Origin: JAXGPP01 sp964436865
GTDB taxonomy: Bacteria; Planctomycetota; Planctomycetia; Pirellulales; Thermoguttaceae
Assembly: GCA_964436865.1 (NCBI GenBank)
Contig: CAYTFK010000340.1
Location: 1-7,365 of the forward strand
Direction: 5' to 3'
DNA: 7,365 nt
Shown here: positions 1 to 5,367 of the stretch, one piece after another
Numbering within the stretch: position 1 is the first letter of the stretch
Layout of the letters: the number at the start of each line of letters is the position of its first letter
Made by a program: the position numbers and the translations under genes
The notes under the pieces: model-generated
Told to the model about the DNA's origin: nothing
What the model saw: only the letters and a program-made list of their open reading frames with translations
Databases searched by the model: none

Positions 1-562
1 GGTATTCCGGCGAGAACGGTTCGTCGCAGGTCGGACAGATGAGCAGGGAAGATGAAGGGGAGGGCAGGGGAGGGCAGGGGGACTCGTCCTGCCGGGCGCC
101 GCAACCTCCGGCCCCGCATCCGCACGACGGCCCGTTCCCGTCCGGCTCCGCATCCGCCGGTTCACCCAGCGACTCCGTTGCGTCGGCCGGCGCAAAACTC
201 GTGCCGGCGGTCTGGCAGATGGGGCACTTTGTCGTTCGTCGCTCGCCGCACTCAGGGCATCTCGGCCATGCCGCCTCGATTTGCTCCGCCAATGCGCCGT
301 CGTCGGCCGCCGGGTAGGATTCCTCATCCAACCACTGCTGCAGCTCGGCCACGATCTCGCGCGCTCGTTCGGCGTATTCTTCCGGCACGGAAAGCTCGAC
401 CGGCATCGATTCCTCGGCGCCTGCCTCGCCCCCCACCCCATTAAGCGTCGCGCGGCTGGCGAGCGTGGCCGGTATGCCGACCTGCGCCAGAGTGTCCCGG
501 TAGCGGTAGGCTGCATCGAGGTTGCTCAAGTGGCAAACGACTTCCAGTCGGCCTTCCATCAT
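1..562 (-). CDS. DUF2007-like domain plus zinc-ribbon protein (partial, 3' end outside window)
   Basis: An open frame without stops starts at the ATG at 562 (a second in-frame ATG is at 559) and runs off the left edge; at least 187 codons are visible. GGGAG at 568-572 lies 5 or 8 bases before the two ATGs, so either may be used. Residues about 4-74 (LEVVCHLSNLDAAYRYRDTL, then VPEEYAERAREIVAEL) resemble the DUF2007 'putative signal-transducing' fold, a small ferredoxin-like domain with a VPEEDAERA-type last helix. A zinc-ribbon-like segment follows with C102-x2-C105 and C113-x2-C116 (CPECGE, KCPICQ). Next comes a Gly/Cys-rich patch (C147, C149, C154), a Pro/Ser linker encoded by the G-rich repeat at 57-81, and a new CPTC pair (C176, C179) whose partner cysteines should lie beyond the edge. 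The role is unknown; metal binding and protein contact are inferred. The reading frame is solid, the family name moderate. Confidence 0.8.
   Translation of the reverse strand, partial: MMEGRLEVVCHLSNLDAAYRYRDTLAQVGIPATLASRATLNGVGGEAGAEESMPVELSVPEEYAERAREIVAELQQWLDEESYPAADDGALAEQIEAAWPRCPECGERRTTKCPICQTAGTSFAPADATESLGEPADAEPDGNGPSCGCGAGGCGARQDESPCPPLPSPSSSLLICPTCDEPFSPEY
57..81 (+). repeat. Tandem AGGGCAGGGG repeat, G-quadruplex-capable
   Basis: The 10-mer AGGGCAGGGG occurs twice in tandem at 61-80, preceded by GGGG at 57-60 and followed by G81. This gives five runs of three or more Gs separated by loops of one or two bases, which meets the usual intramolecular G-quadruplex pattern on the plus strand. 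That strand is the non-template (RNA-like) strand for plus genes but the template strand for the minus gene it lies in. In that gene it encodes a Pro/Ser/Leu linker between two Cys-rich segments. The same core recurs at 2316 and 6329. Confidence 0.8.
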
Positions 563-789
563 CCCTACTCCCGGTTCGCTACCCGCAAGAACTCACCGCC
601 ACACCAATACAGTCCCGTTGCACCCCGGCTCCTTCTCCCTGCATACACCAACCATACCGACTGCTCGACACATGAGACGCCAGCCGACCGGCACGACCCC
701 CAGCACCTTTCGGCCAGACCACGCCCCAGCTATAACAGCGGCGTGCCACTCCGAACCAGCACAATTCAGTATAGGAATGGGAGACCATC
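563..789. other. Divergent intergenic region
   Basis: This 227-bp gap separates the starts of two divergent genes (minus from 562, plus from 790) and so must hold both promoters. On the plus side TATAAC at 731-736 is a good -10 without a clear -35. On the minus side only a weak -10-like TGTATT is visible near 610. I see no convincing operator or small gene. Confidence 0.6.
731..736 (+). promoter_or_regulatory. Candidate -10 element for the hydrolase gene
   Basis: TATAAC matches the sigma70-type -10 at five of six positions in an otherwise GC-rich stretch and would give a leader of about 45 bases before the ATG at 790. The matching -35 region (around TTTCGG) is poor, so the call is tentative. 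A second AT-rich spot, TATAGG at 770-775, is too close to the ribosome binding site to be likely. Confidence 0.35.
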
Positions 790-2985
790 ATGACGAGACC
801 GCTCCGCGCCAGACCGATCCTCTTGCTGGCCCTGATCGCCGCGTCGCTTGCCTGCTTCACCGGTGCTGCCCCCAGGGTGCTCGATGAAGGAAAGACTTCG
901 GGCGATCGCCGCCTCGCCCCGCTCAAGACGCTCAACGACTATTTCCCCTTCAACCCCTGCCCCACGCCGGACCAGTGGGCCGGTCGTGCCGCGCGGCTCA
1001 AGCGACAGCTTGAAGTGGCGACCGGCCTTTGGCCGATGCCCACCGCCACGCCCGCGGGCACCGTGATTCACGGCCGCATCGACCGCGACGGCTACACAGT
1101 CGAGAAAGTCTATTTCGAAAGCTTCCCCGGGCACTTCGTCACCGGCAACCTCTACCGGCCGACCCGCCGCGACGGAAAACTGCCAGGCGTCCTCTGTCCG
1201 CACGGCCACTGGGCCAACGGCCGCTTCTACGACGCCGGCGAGAACCAGATCAAGCAGGACATCGCCAACGGTGCCGAGCGGTTCGACCCGAGTGGCCGTT
1301 ACCCCTTGCAGGCCCGCTGCGCGACCCTGGCCCGCCTGGGGTGCATCGTGTTTCACTACGACATGGTGGGCTATGCCGACAGCCTCCAGTTGGAGCACCG
1401 CACCGGCGTCCGCCAGTCGATGAACACCGCCGAGAACTGGGGCTACTTCAGTCCCCAGGCCGAAGCCCGGCTCCAGACCATCATGGGCCTGCAAACCTAC
1501 AACTCCATCCGCGCCCTCGATTGGCTGACGAGCCTCCCCGACGTCGATCCCCAGCGGATTGGCGTGACCGGGGCCAGCGGCGGCGGCACGCAGACCTTCA
1601 TCCTCTCGGCGATCGACCCCCGGGTGGCCGTGTCGTTTCCGGCCGTCATGGTTTCCACCGCCATGCAAGGCGGCTGCACCTGCGAAAACTCGTGCTACCT
1701 TCGCGTCGGCACCGGCAATGTCGAGATTGCCGCCCTCTTCGCCCCCAAGCCGCTCGGCATGACCGCGGCCGACGACTGGACCAAGGATATGCCCACCAGG
1801 GGCTGGCCGGAACTCCGTGAACACTACCGGATGCTCGGCGCTGAAGACCACGTCACTCTCGCCGCCTTGATCCAGTTCCCGCACAATTACAACTACCAAT
1901 CGCGTTCGGCGATGTACCAGTGGCTCAATCGCCATCTACACCTCGGCCATGCCGAGCCGGTCGAGGAGCAGGACTTCGAGCCTATTCCACCCGCGGAACT
2001 CACCGTTTGGGATGCCGAGCATCCGAAACCGGCCGGTGGCGACGACTACGAGCGGTCGCTCGTCCGCTGGATCACCGAAGATTCCGACAAGCAGATGGCC
2101 GCCCTTGCACCGCACGATGCCGCCTCGCTTGACCGCTATCGTGAAGTCGTCGGCGGCGCGGTCGACGTGATGATCGGCCGCGGCCTGCCTCCCGCCGGCT
2201 CGGTGGAGGCCACCGACCGCCGCGACGAACAACGCGATGGCTACCGGCTCTCGACGTTCCTTTTGCGTTACCGTGCCGAAGGGGAGACTGTGCCCGCAGT
2301 GATGCTCGCGCCGGGGCAGGGCAGGGGGGCAGCCGTGGTCTGGGTCGATCGCCACGGCAAACAGGCGATGTTCGACGAGCAGGGCAACCCTCGACCCGCG
2401 GTCAAAAAGCTCTTGTCGGCCGGCTGCACCGTCCTCGGCCTCGATCTGCTCGGCCAGGGCGAACAGTCAGCCGACGGCCAACCGTGGGCCAAACAGCGGC
2501 TCAACTCCAGTGGTCAGGACGCCTGGGCCGCCTACGCCGGCTACACGTTCGGTTACAACCATTCACTTTTTGCCCAGCGTGTGCACGACATCTTGTCGGC
2601 GGTGGCCTATCTCACCCGCGCCGAGGGCATAAGCCGAATCCACCTCGCCGGCCTCAACGGAGCGGGCCCCTGGGCAGCCGCTGCGGCGGCCCAGGCCGGC
2701 GAAGCCATCGATCGCGTCGCGATCGATACGGCGGGATTCCGCTTCGCCCAACTGACCGCCATCGACGACCCCGATTTCGTTCCCGGCGGCGCGAAATACT
2801 GCGATCTGCCGGGCCTCGTTGCCCTGGCCGCCCCGCACGAACTATGGCTGGCGGGCGAAAAAGCCAGCCAGCTTGAACTCGTCTCGGCCGCCTACCGATC
2901 GGCCGGTCGCCCGGAAGGGATGACTATCTTTGACGGAACCGCCGATCAGGCTGAGTCCGCCGCCGTCGATTGGCTGCTGAAATGA
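790..2985 (+). CDS. Secreted two-domain alpha/beta-hydrolase, acetyl-xylan-esterase-like
   Basis: 731 residues. The ATG at 790 follows GGGAG with good spacing and opens a Sec signal peptide: Arg-rich start, hydrophobic stretch at about 9-24, likely cleavage after TGAA. Domain 1 (about 45-390) is an alpha/beta-hydrolase: CPHGHW at 136-141 near the oxyanion region, nucleophile elbow G-A-S-G-G with Ser263, candidate acid Asp328/329 in AADDW, and His365 in FPHNYNY. A Cys cluster C296/C298/C302 (GGCTCENSC) lies between Ser and the acid, a signature I associate with planctomycete 'xylan esterase' paralogues. Domain 2 (about 480-731) repeats the fold (GCTVLGLDLLGQGEQ, RIHLAGLNGAGPW), but the elbow has Asn623 where Ser is expected, and no clear catalytic His is seen near the end, so it is probably non-catalytic. 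Expected role: removing acetyl or other ester groups from polysaccharides in the periplasm or outside the cell. The substrate is not shown by the sequence. It stands alone as a transcription unit. Confidence 0.9.
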   Translation: MTRPLRARPILLLALIAASLACFTGAAPRVLDEGKTSGDRRLAPLKTLNDYFPFNPCPTPDQWAGRAARLKRQLEVATGLWPMPTATPAGTVIHGRIDRDGYTVEKVYFESFPGHFVTGNLYRPTRRDGKLPGVLCPHGHWANGRFYDAGENQIKQDIANGAERFDPSGRYPLQARCATLARLGCIVFHYDMVGYADSLQLEHRTGVRQSMNTAENWGYFSPQAEARLQTIMGLQTYNSIRALDWLTSLPDVDPQRIGVTGASGGGTQTFILSAIDPRVAVSFPAVMVSTAMQGGCTCENSCYLRVGTGNVEIAALFAPKPLGMTAADDWTKDMPTRGWPELREHYRMLGAEDHVTLAALIQFPHNYNYQSRSAMYQWLNRHLHLGHAEPVEEQDFEPIPPAELTVWDAEHPKPAGGDDYERSLVRWITEDSDKQMAALAPHDAASLDRYREVVGGAVDVMIGRGLPPAGSVEATDRRDEQRDGYRLSTFLLRYRAEGETVPAVMLAPGQGRGAAVVWVDRHGKQAMFDEQGNPRPAVKKLLSAGCTVLGLDLLGQGEQSADGQPWAKQRLNSSGQDAWAAYAGYTFGYNHSLFAQRVHDILSAVAYLTRAEGISRIHLAGLNGAGPWAAAAAAQAGEAIDRVAIDTAGFRFAQLTAIDDPDFVPGGAKYCDLPGLVALAAPHELWLAGEKASQLELVSAAYRSAGRPEGMTIFDGTADQAESAAVDWLLK
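2316..2330 (+). repeat. 15-bp G-rich repeat, copy 2 (encodes Q-G-R-G-A)
   Basis: GCAGGGCAGGGGGGC is identical to 6329-6343 and shares the AGGGCAGGGG core with 61-80. Here it codes for residues 509-514 of the hydrolase (G-Q-G-R-G-A), in what looks like a loop before a beta strand (AAVVWVD) of the second domain. The flanking hydrolase sequence continues in frame on both sides. Confidence 0.7.
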
Positions 2986-3042
2986 GCCATTCCGACGGGC
3001 GACTCTACGCCTGATGGAAGAGAGATGCGTCAAGAAATGGAA

Positions 3043-3074
3043 CCGGGTGGGACACCGCGGGGCGTCCCACCCGG
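3043..3074. terminator. Perfect 11-bp hairpin between convergent genes
   Basis: CCGGGTGGGAC at 3043-3053 pairs perfectly with GTCCCACCCGG at 3064-3074 around a 10-base loop. It lies 57 bases after the plus-strand hydrolase stop and 25 bases after the minus-strand small gene stop, as expected for a shared terminator. There is no T-run on the plus side. On the minus side the following bases (GGTTCCATTTCTTG) are only mildly T-rich, so it may act as a weak or Rho-assisted terminator or as a 3'-end stabiliser. Confidence 0.55.
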
Positions 3075-3099
3075 GAAGCGTTGTGCTACACAGCCAGAA

Positions 3100-3315
3100 T
3101 CAGGATCGCGCCCTGATGCGTCCGAAACGGCCGCGGCTGACTTGGCCGGCGGCAGGGGCAGCGTGCTGTTCCCAACGGGCAATCAACTTCGTCAATTCGC
3201 TGTCCAGCCAGTCGCTGAACTGACGGTACGGCTCCGATTCCACTTGCACGAGCACATCGACCTCACCGGCCGCTCGTTCTTCTTCATCGCCACGACGGGA
3301 ACCATCCGATTTCAT
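3100..3315 (-). CDS. Small hypothetical protein (71 aa)
   Basis: ATG at 3315, TGA at 3100-3102, preceded by GGGGG about five bases upstream on its strand as a plausible ribosome binding site. The protein has a charged N-terminus (MKSDGSRRGDEEERAAGEVD), a central probable amphipathic helix (PYRQFSDWLDSELTKLIARW, about 29-48), then HAAPAAGQ and a basic tail (RGRFGRIRARS). No signal peptide or membrane segment is seen. The helix-plus-basic-tail layout suggests a small soluble protein that could contact nucleic acid or a partner, but no family is recognised and function is unknown. It sits downstream of a candidate promoter (3415-3444) and upstream of the hairpin at 3043-3074, so it looks like its own transcription unit. 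Plus-strand frames over the same bases are weaker because they lack both a sensible ribosome site and a protein-like composition. Confidence 0.6.
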   Translation of the reverse strand: MKSDGSRRGDEEERAAGEVDVLVQVESEPYRQFSDWLDSELTKLIARWEQHAAPAAGQVSRGRFGRIRARS

Positions 3316-3414
3316 CTCAACCCCCGCTTGAGGTAATTGTCGCGTTCTTGGGATGGCGCGGCCGGAATTGCGTTTTCAGGGGCCCATGCCCTGGCATTGC
3401 ACGCGTCACCGCCT

Positions 3415-3444
3415 TCTATACGTGGGACACCGAAAAGCTGTTCA
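3415..3444 (-). promoter_or_regulatory. Candidate promoter for the 71-aa gene
   Basis: On the minus strand, TGAACA (3444-3439) and TATAGA (3420-3415) are separated by 18 bases; each matches the sigma70-type hexamer at four of six positions. Transcription would begin near 3408, giving a leader of about 93 bases before the ATG at 3315. The position between the upstream terminator hairpin and the gene supports it; the sequence match alone is modest. Confidence 0.3.
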
Positions 3445-3485
3445 GGTTCGCCCCGATAATCCCTCATCAACAAGCCACAAAGAGC

Positions 3486-3520
3486 GCCGCCCGACATAGC
3501 CTTAGACTATGCCGGGCGGC
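3486..3520 (-). terminator. Rho-independent-like terminator of the EF-hand gene
   Basis: GCCGCCCG (3486-3493) pairs with CGGGCGGC (3513-3520), and CATAG (3495-3499) pairs with CTATG (3507-3511). One A/C mismatch separates the two blocks, giving a 13-bp stem with a 7-base loop. It begins 54 bases after the EF-hand stop. Reading the minus strand, the stem is followed by GCTCTTTGTGG, a short T-run. It is the strongest terminator in the window and separates the EF-hand transcript from the small gene below. Confidence 0.65.
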
Positions 3521-3574
3521 CGTTAGTTCCGTCCAGGCAATCTGGACTGCCGCAAAGCGTCGACGCTTACGCGG

Positions 3575-4813
3575 CTACTTCTCCTCCGGCGGTTCCTTTT
3601 CCGCCTGCTCGGGCTTCTCGTCGGCCGGCTTGTCGCCCCGCTTCACGTCCTTCGGCCGGTCCCGCGTGTCGCGGTCCGCCCGTCCGCCCCGCTCGCCGCG
3701 CATCCGCTCCGCCGCGGCCTTACGGACCCGTTCCATGAACGCCCCGACGGCCTGCTTCGCTTCATCGCCGCTCACGGCCTTATCGCCATCTTTATCGGCC
3801 TTCTCGAGCAGCTTCTCAAACCGCTCGCGGTGCTCACTGGGAACCTCGCTCGCTTCAATCTTGCCGTCCTTGTTGGCATCAATCCGACCAAACAGTTCCT
3901 TGCCCTTCTCGAACATCCCTCGCATCGCCGCCGCACGGTCCGGCATCGGACCGCGGAAGCCCATCTGCGGACCGGGGGGCATCGGCGGCCTCGGCAACAC
4001 CCGGCCGATCGCCGCGAATTCCTCTGGACTCAGCGAACCGTCTTGATTGCGATCCAAGCGTTTGAACATCTCCTTGGGGTCAGGACGGCCGAATCCCGGC
4101 ATGCCCGGCCGCCGCATGTCCGTACTGCGGCGCCAATCCGGCTGGTAACCCCGCCCCCACGCCGGCCTGCCTCCGAATGCCCAAGGACCGGGTTGATACG
4201 AGCGACGACCACCCTGCCACCAGCCTTGCGGGCCGCGCCCCCACGGCCCCGGCCGCCGTCCCCATTCGGGCCAACCACGTCCTCCCCGACGCTGTTCTGC
4301 AAACCGCTCGCGACCCTCGCTCCGCGGGCGATCACCATCCCACCAGCCAGCATCACGGTCCCGCGGTCGCGCCCGTTCCTCGCGCTCGCCGTCCCGCTCG
4401 CCTTCACCGCGATCTCGCGGGCGGGCCTGCTCGTCTCGCGAGCTCTCACCGCGATCGCGTCGCGGACCGTCGCCGCGAGGGCGATCCGCTTCCGGACGGC
4501 CGCCCGCTGGCGGCGGGCCGAAACCGAAGGGGCCGCGGCCGAACCTCGGCATCGCCTGACGCAATTCGTCGGCAGTCAGCACTCCGTCGCCGTCGGTGTC
4601 CGCTTTGCGGAGCATTTCCTTCACTTGCTCGGGAGCTCCTTCCGGAATCTCGTCGAGCGTGACCTTTCCGTCCTTGTTCGCGTCGAGCCGAGCCGCCATG
4701 GGCGGACCGTCGGGGCGCACGGGCCGCTCTTTCTGTTCCTCTTGCGCCTGTGCGGCACAGGCCCACGCGGCGACCAAGGCGGCGGCCAAAGACAACAGCA
4801 TCCCTCTGCGCAT
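3575..4813 (-). CDS. Exported EF-hand calcium-binding protein
   Basis: 412 residues from the ATG at 4813, which has AGGAG seven bases upstream and opens a clean signal peptide (MRRGMLLSLAAALVAAWACAAQA, cleavage near residue 23). The frame stays open upstream to 5260, but that extension lacks protein character and would bury the signal peptide. Five EF-hand loops are visible: D44-E55 (DANKDGKVTLDE), D72-E83 (DTDGDGVLTADE), D254-E265 (DRNQDGSLSPEE), D312-E323 (DANKDGKIEASE) and D340-E351 (DKDGDKAVSGDE). Loops 1-2 and 4-5 form normal pairs; loop 3 is unpaired. Loop 5 has Lys where Gly is usual at loop position 6, so it may bind weakly. Residues about 90-245 are a low-complexity Arg/Asp/Gly then Trp/Gly/Arg/Pro-rich spacer, and the tail after 370 is charged (Arg/Asp, then Lys/Glu/Pro). 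Likely a periplasmic or surface calcium-responsive or structural protein; partner unknown. It forms a monocistronic unit ending at the 3486-3520 hairpin. Confidence 0.88.
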   Translation of the reverse strand: MRRGMLLSLAAALVAAWACAAQAQEEQKERPVRPDGPPMAARLDANKDGKVTLDEIPEGAPEQVKEMLRKADTDGDGVLTADELRQAMPRFGRGPFGFGPPPAGGRPEADRPRGDGPRRDRGESSRDEQARPRDRGEGERDGEREERARPRDRDAGWWDGDRPRSEGRERFAEQRRGGRGWPEWGRRPGPWGRGPQGWWQGGRRSYQPGPWAFGGRPAWGRGYQPDWRRSTDMRRPGMPGFGRPDPKEMFKRLDRNQDGSLSPEEFAAIGRVLPRPPMPPGPQMGFRGPMPDRAAAMRGMFEKGKELFGRIDANKDGKIEASEVPSEHRERFEKLLEKADKDGDKAVSGDEAKQAVGAFMERVRKAAAERMRGERGGRADRDTRDRPKDVKRGDKPADEKPEQAEKEPPEEK

Positions 4814-4846
4814 AACCTGACTCCTGGGAAGGGAAGTGAGTAGATT

Positions 4847-4864
4847 GACAGGCCTCGGCCTGTC
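4847..4864. repeat. Inverted repeat before the EF-hand gene
   Basis: GACAGGCC at 4847-4854 and GGCCTGTC at 4857-4864 are perfectly complementary with only two bases between them. It lies about 33 bases upstream of the EF-hand start codon, just before its ribosome binding site. As DNA it could be a dimeric operator. As RNA it would form a 7-bp hairpin with a 4-base loop that could affect stability or translation. Confidence 0.5.
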
Positions 4865-4934
4865 TCCGCCCCCTACCTCCATAAACCATCCAGCCGCCCG
4901 CAAGTTCCGCGGTGAGTATTCCGCCTTCTTGGCG

Positions 4935-5138
4935 TCAGTCCGGGCCGGCAGCCGAAAACCCACAGAAATCGCTCGAAGCGCCGTGCTCCAAACTCGGCGG
5001 GAACCAGGGCTTACGGCGATCTTGCCAGGTTTTCTGAATCTGCCTATAATCCGGCCCAACGATGCACAGAACCCCTGCGGCTGCACCCGCGTAGCAGAAC
5101 CAGAGCCGACTGCCCCACTCGTCACCAGGCTGGGCCAT
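4935..5138 (-). CDS. Doubtful small membrane protein (67 aa)
   Basis: An ATG at 5138 opens 67 codons ending at TGA 4935-4937, about 120 bases before the EF-hand start on the same strand. The protein has a charged N-terminus (MAQPGDEWGS), a membrane-length segment (LWFCYAGAAAGVLCIVG, about 12-28), then a basic stretch (GPDYRQIQKTWQDRRK), which is the layout of a small single-pass protein with a cytoplasmic basic tail. Against it: the only purine-rich site (GGGCAGG) abuts the ATG, third-position GC is lower than in the secure genes, the C-terminus looks random, and the plus-strand promoter hexamer TATAAT at 5045-5050 falls inside the frame. I do not recognise a family. Kept as a possibility only. 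Confidence 0.28.
   Translation of the reverse strand: MAQPGDEWGSRLWFCYAGAAAGVLCIVGPDYRQIQKTWQDRRKPWFPPSLEHGASSDFCGFSAAGPD
5022..5050 (+). promoter_or_regulatory. Near-consensus sigma70-type promoter
   Basis: TTGCCA (5022-5027), a 17-base spacer and a perfect TATAAT (5045-5050): five of six and six of six matches at optimal spacing in GC-rich DNA, the best promoter in the window. Start would be near 5057 on the plus strand. The nearest secure plus gene, flgM, begins 515 bases later, so the product is either a very long flgM leader or a separate short RNA that may end at the hairpin 5166-5202. Confidence 0.55.
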
Positions 5139-5165
5139 CCTGCCCGGCACGACCGATAGCGGCCC

Positions 5166-5202
5166 TTGCCGAAGCGGGGTCGGCGGTGTCGCGTTTCGGC
5201 AA
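5166..5202 (+). other. Hairpin A, 11-bp stem
   Basis: TTGCCGAAGCG (5166-5176) pairs with CGTTTCGGCAA (5192-5202) through 11 pairs, one a G-T wobble, around a 15-base G-rich loop. It lies about 110 bases after the predicted start of the 5022-5050 promoter and just before the extended -10 at 5212. It has no T-run, so termination is possible but not shown. Its arms resemble hairpin B at 5294-5312. Confidence 0.5.
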
Positions 5203-5208
5203 CCGCCG

Positions 5209-5217
5209 TGGTACAAT
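5209..5217 (+). promoter_or_regulatory. Extended -10 promoter element upstream of flgM
   Basis: TGGTACAAT reads as TG-N-TACAAT, an extended -10 with five of six matches in the hexamer. No good -35 is present at 16-18 bases, which extended -10 promoters tolerate. A start near 5224 would give flgM a leader of about 348 bases containing the tandem 9-mer and hairpin B. Confidence 0.4.
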
Positions 5218-5274
5218 CGCACCGAACGTCGGCGCCGCACAACACCGGCGTGCGCCGCACGGTGGCCGGAAGTC

Positions 5275-5292
5275 GGCATAGATGGCATAGGT
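5275..5292. repeat. Tandem 9-bp repeat
   Basis: GGCATAGAT (5275-5283) is followed directly by GGCATAGGT (5284-5292), with eight of nine bases shared. It sits about 60 bases downstream of the extended -10 at 5209-5217, within the proposed flgM leader. A pair of head-to-tail binding half-sites is one reading; a chance duplication is another. Confidence 0.4.
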
Positions 5293-5293
5293 C

Positions 5294-5312
5294 GCGAAGC
5301 GAGGCGTTTCGC
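5294..5312 (+). other. Hairpin B, 8-bp stem with 3-base loop
   Basis: GCGAAGCG (5294-5301) pairs with CGTTTCGC (5305-5312), including one G-T wobble, leaving the loop AGG. The arms CGAAGCG/CGTTTCG are the same as in hairpin A, with the wobble at the same place. It lies in the proposed flgM leader. Confidence 0.45.
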
Positions 5313-5359
5313 TACTACTGGGGCGCCGAAGGTTTGACTGATAGCATTGCCTGCAGTCG

Positions 5360-5367
5360 GCCGATGA
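5360..5367 (+). promoter_or_regulatory. Sigma28-like -10 box upstream of flgM
   Basis: GCCGATGA differs at one position from the flagellar sigma28 -10 consensus GCCGATAA. The region 15 bases upstream (ATAG at 5341-5344) is only a weak match to the TAAA -35. In enteric bacteria flgM is partly transcribed by sigma28, which makes the position suggestive, but the -35 is poor. Confidence 0.25.

Noticed and set aside
766..1935. Long minus-strand open frame (389 codons) opposite the hydrolase
   Set aside because: It is antisense to a well-supported gene with catalytic motifs; its protein is Gly/Val/Ala/Arg-rich with no domain, as expected for the shadow of a high-GC3 gene.
3047..3432. Repeated 11-mer GTGGGACACCG at 3047-3057 and 3422-3432, flanking the small gene
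   Set aside because: Several 11-mer repeats are expected by chance in a sequence of this length; the flanks do not match and one copy is explained by the hairpin.
3312..3497. Minus-strand frame of 61 codons whose stop overlaps the ATG of the 71-aa gene
   Set aside because: The overlap hints at coupling, but the start lies inside the terminator hairpin, there is no ribosome site, and codon third positions are not GC-rich as in the secure genes.
3348..4046. Plus-strand frame of 232 codons
   Set aside because: It is antisense to the EF-hand gene and passes through the terminator; Ser/Arg-rich composition is that of a shadow frame.
5062..5091. Nine-residue open frame (MHRTPAAAP-type) just after the predicted start near 5057
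   Set aside because: It has no ribosome site, is very short, and shows no regulatory codon run; probably chance.
4814..5260. Upstream in-frame extension of the EF-hand gene (149 extra residues)
   Set aside because: The ATG at 4813 has an ideal ribosome site and begins a clear signal peptide; the extension has no protein-like composition.
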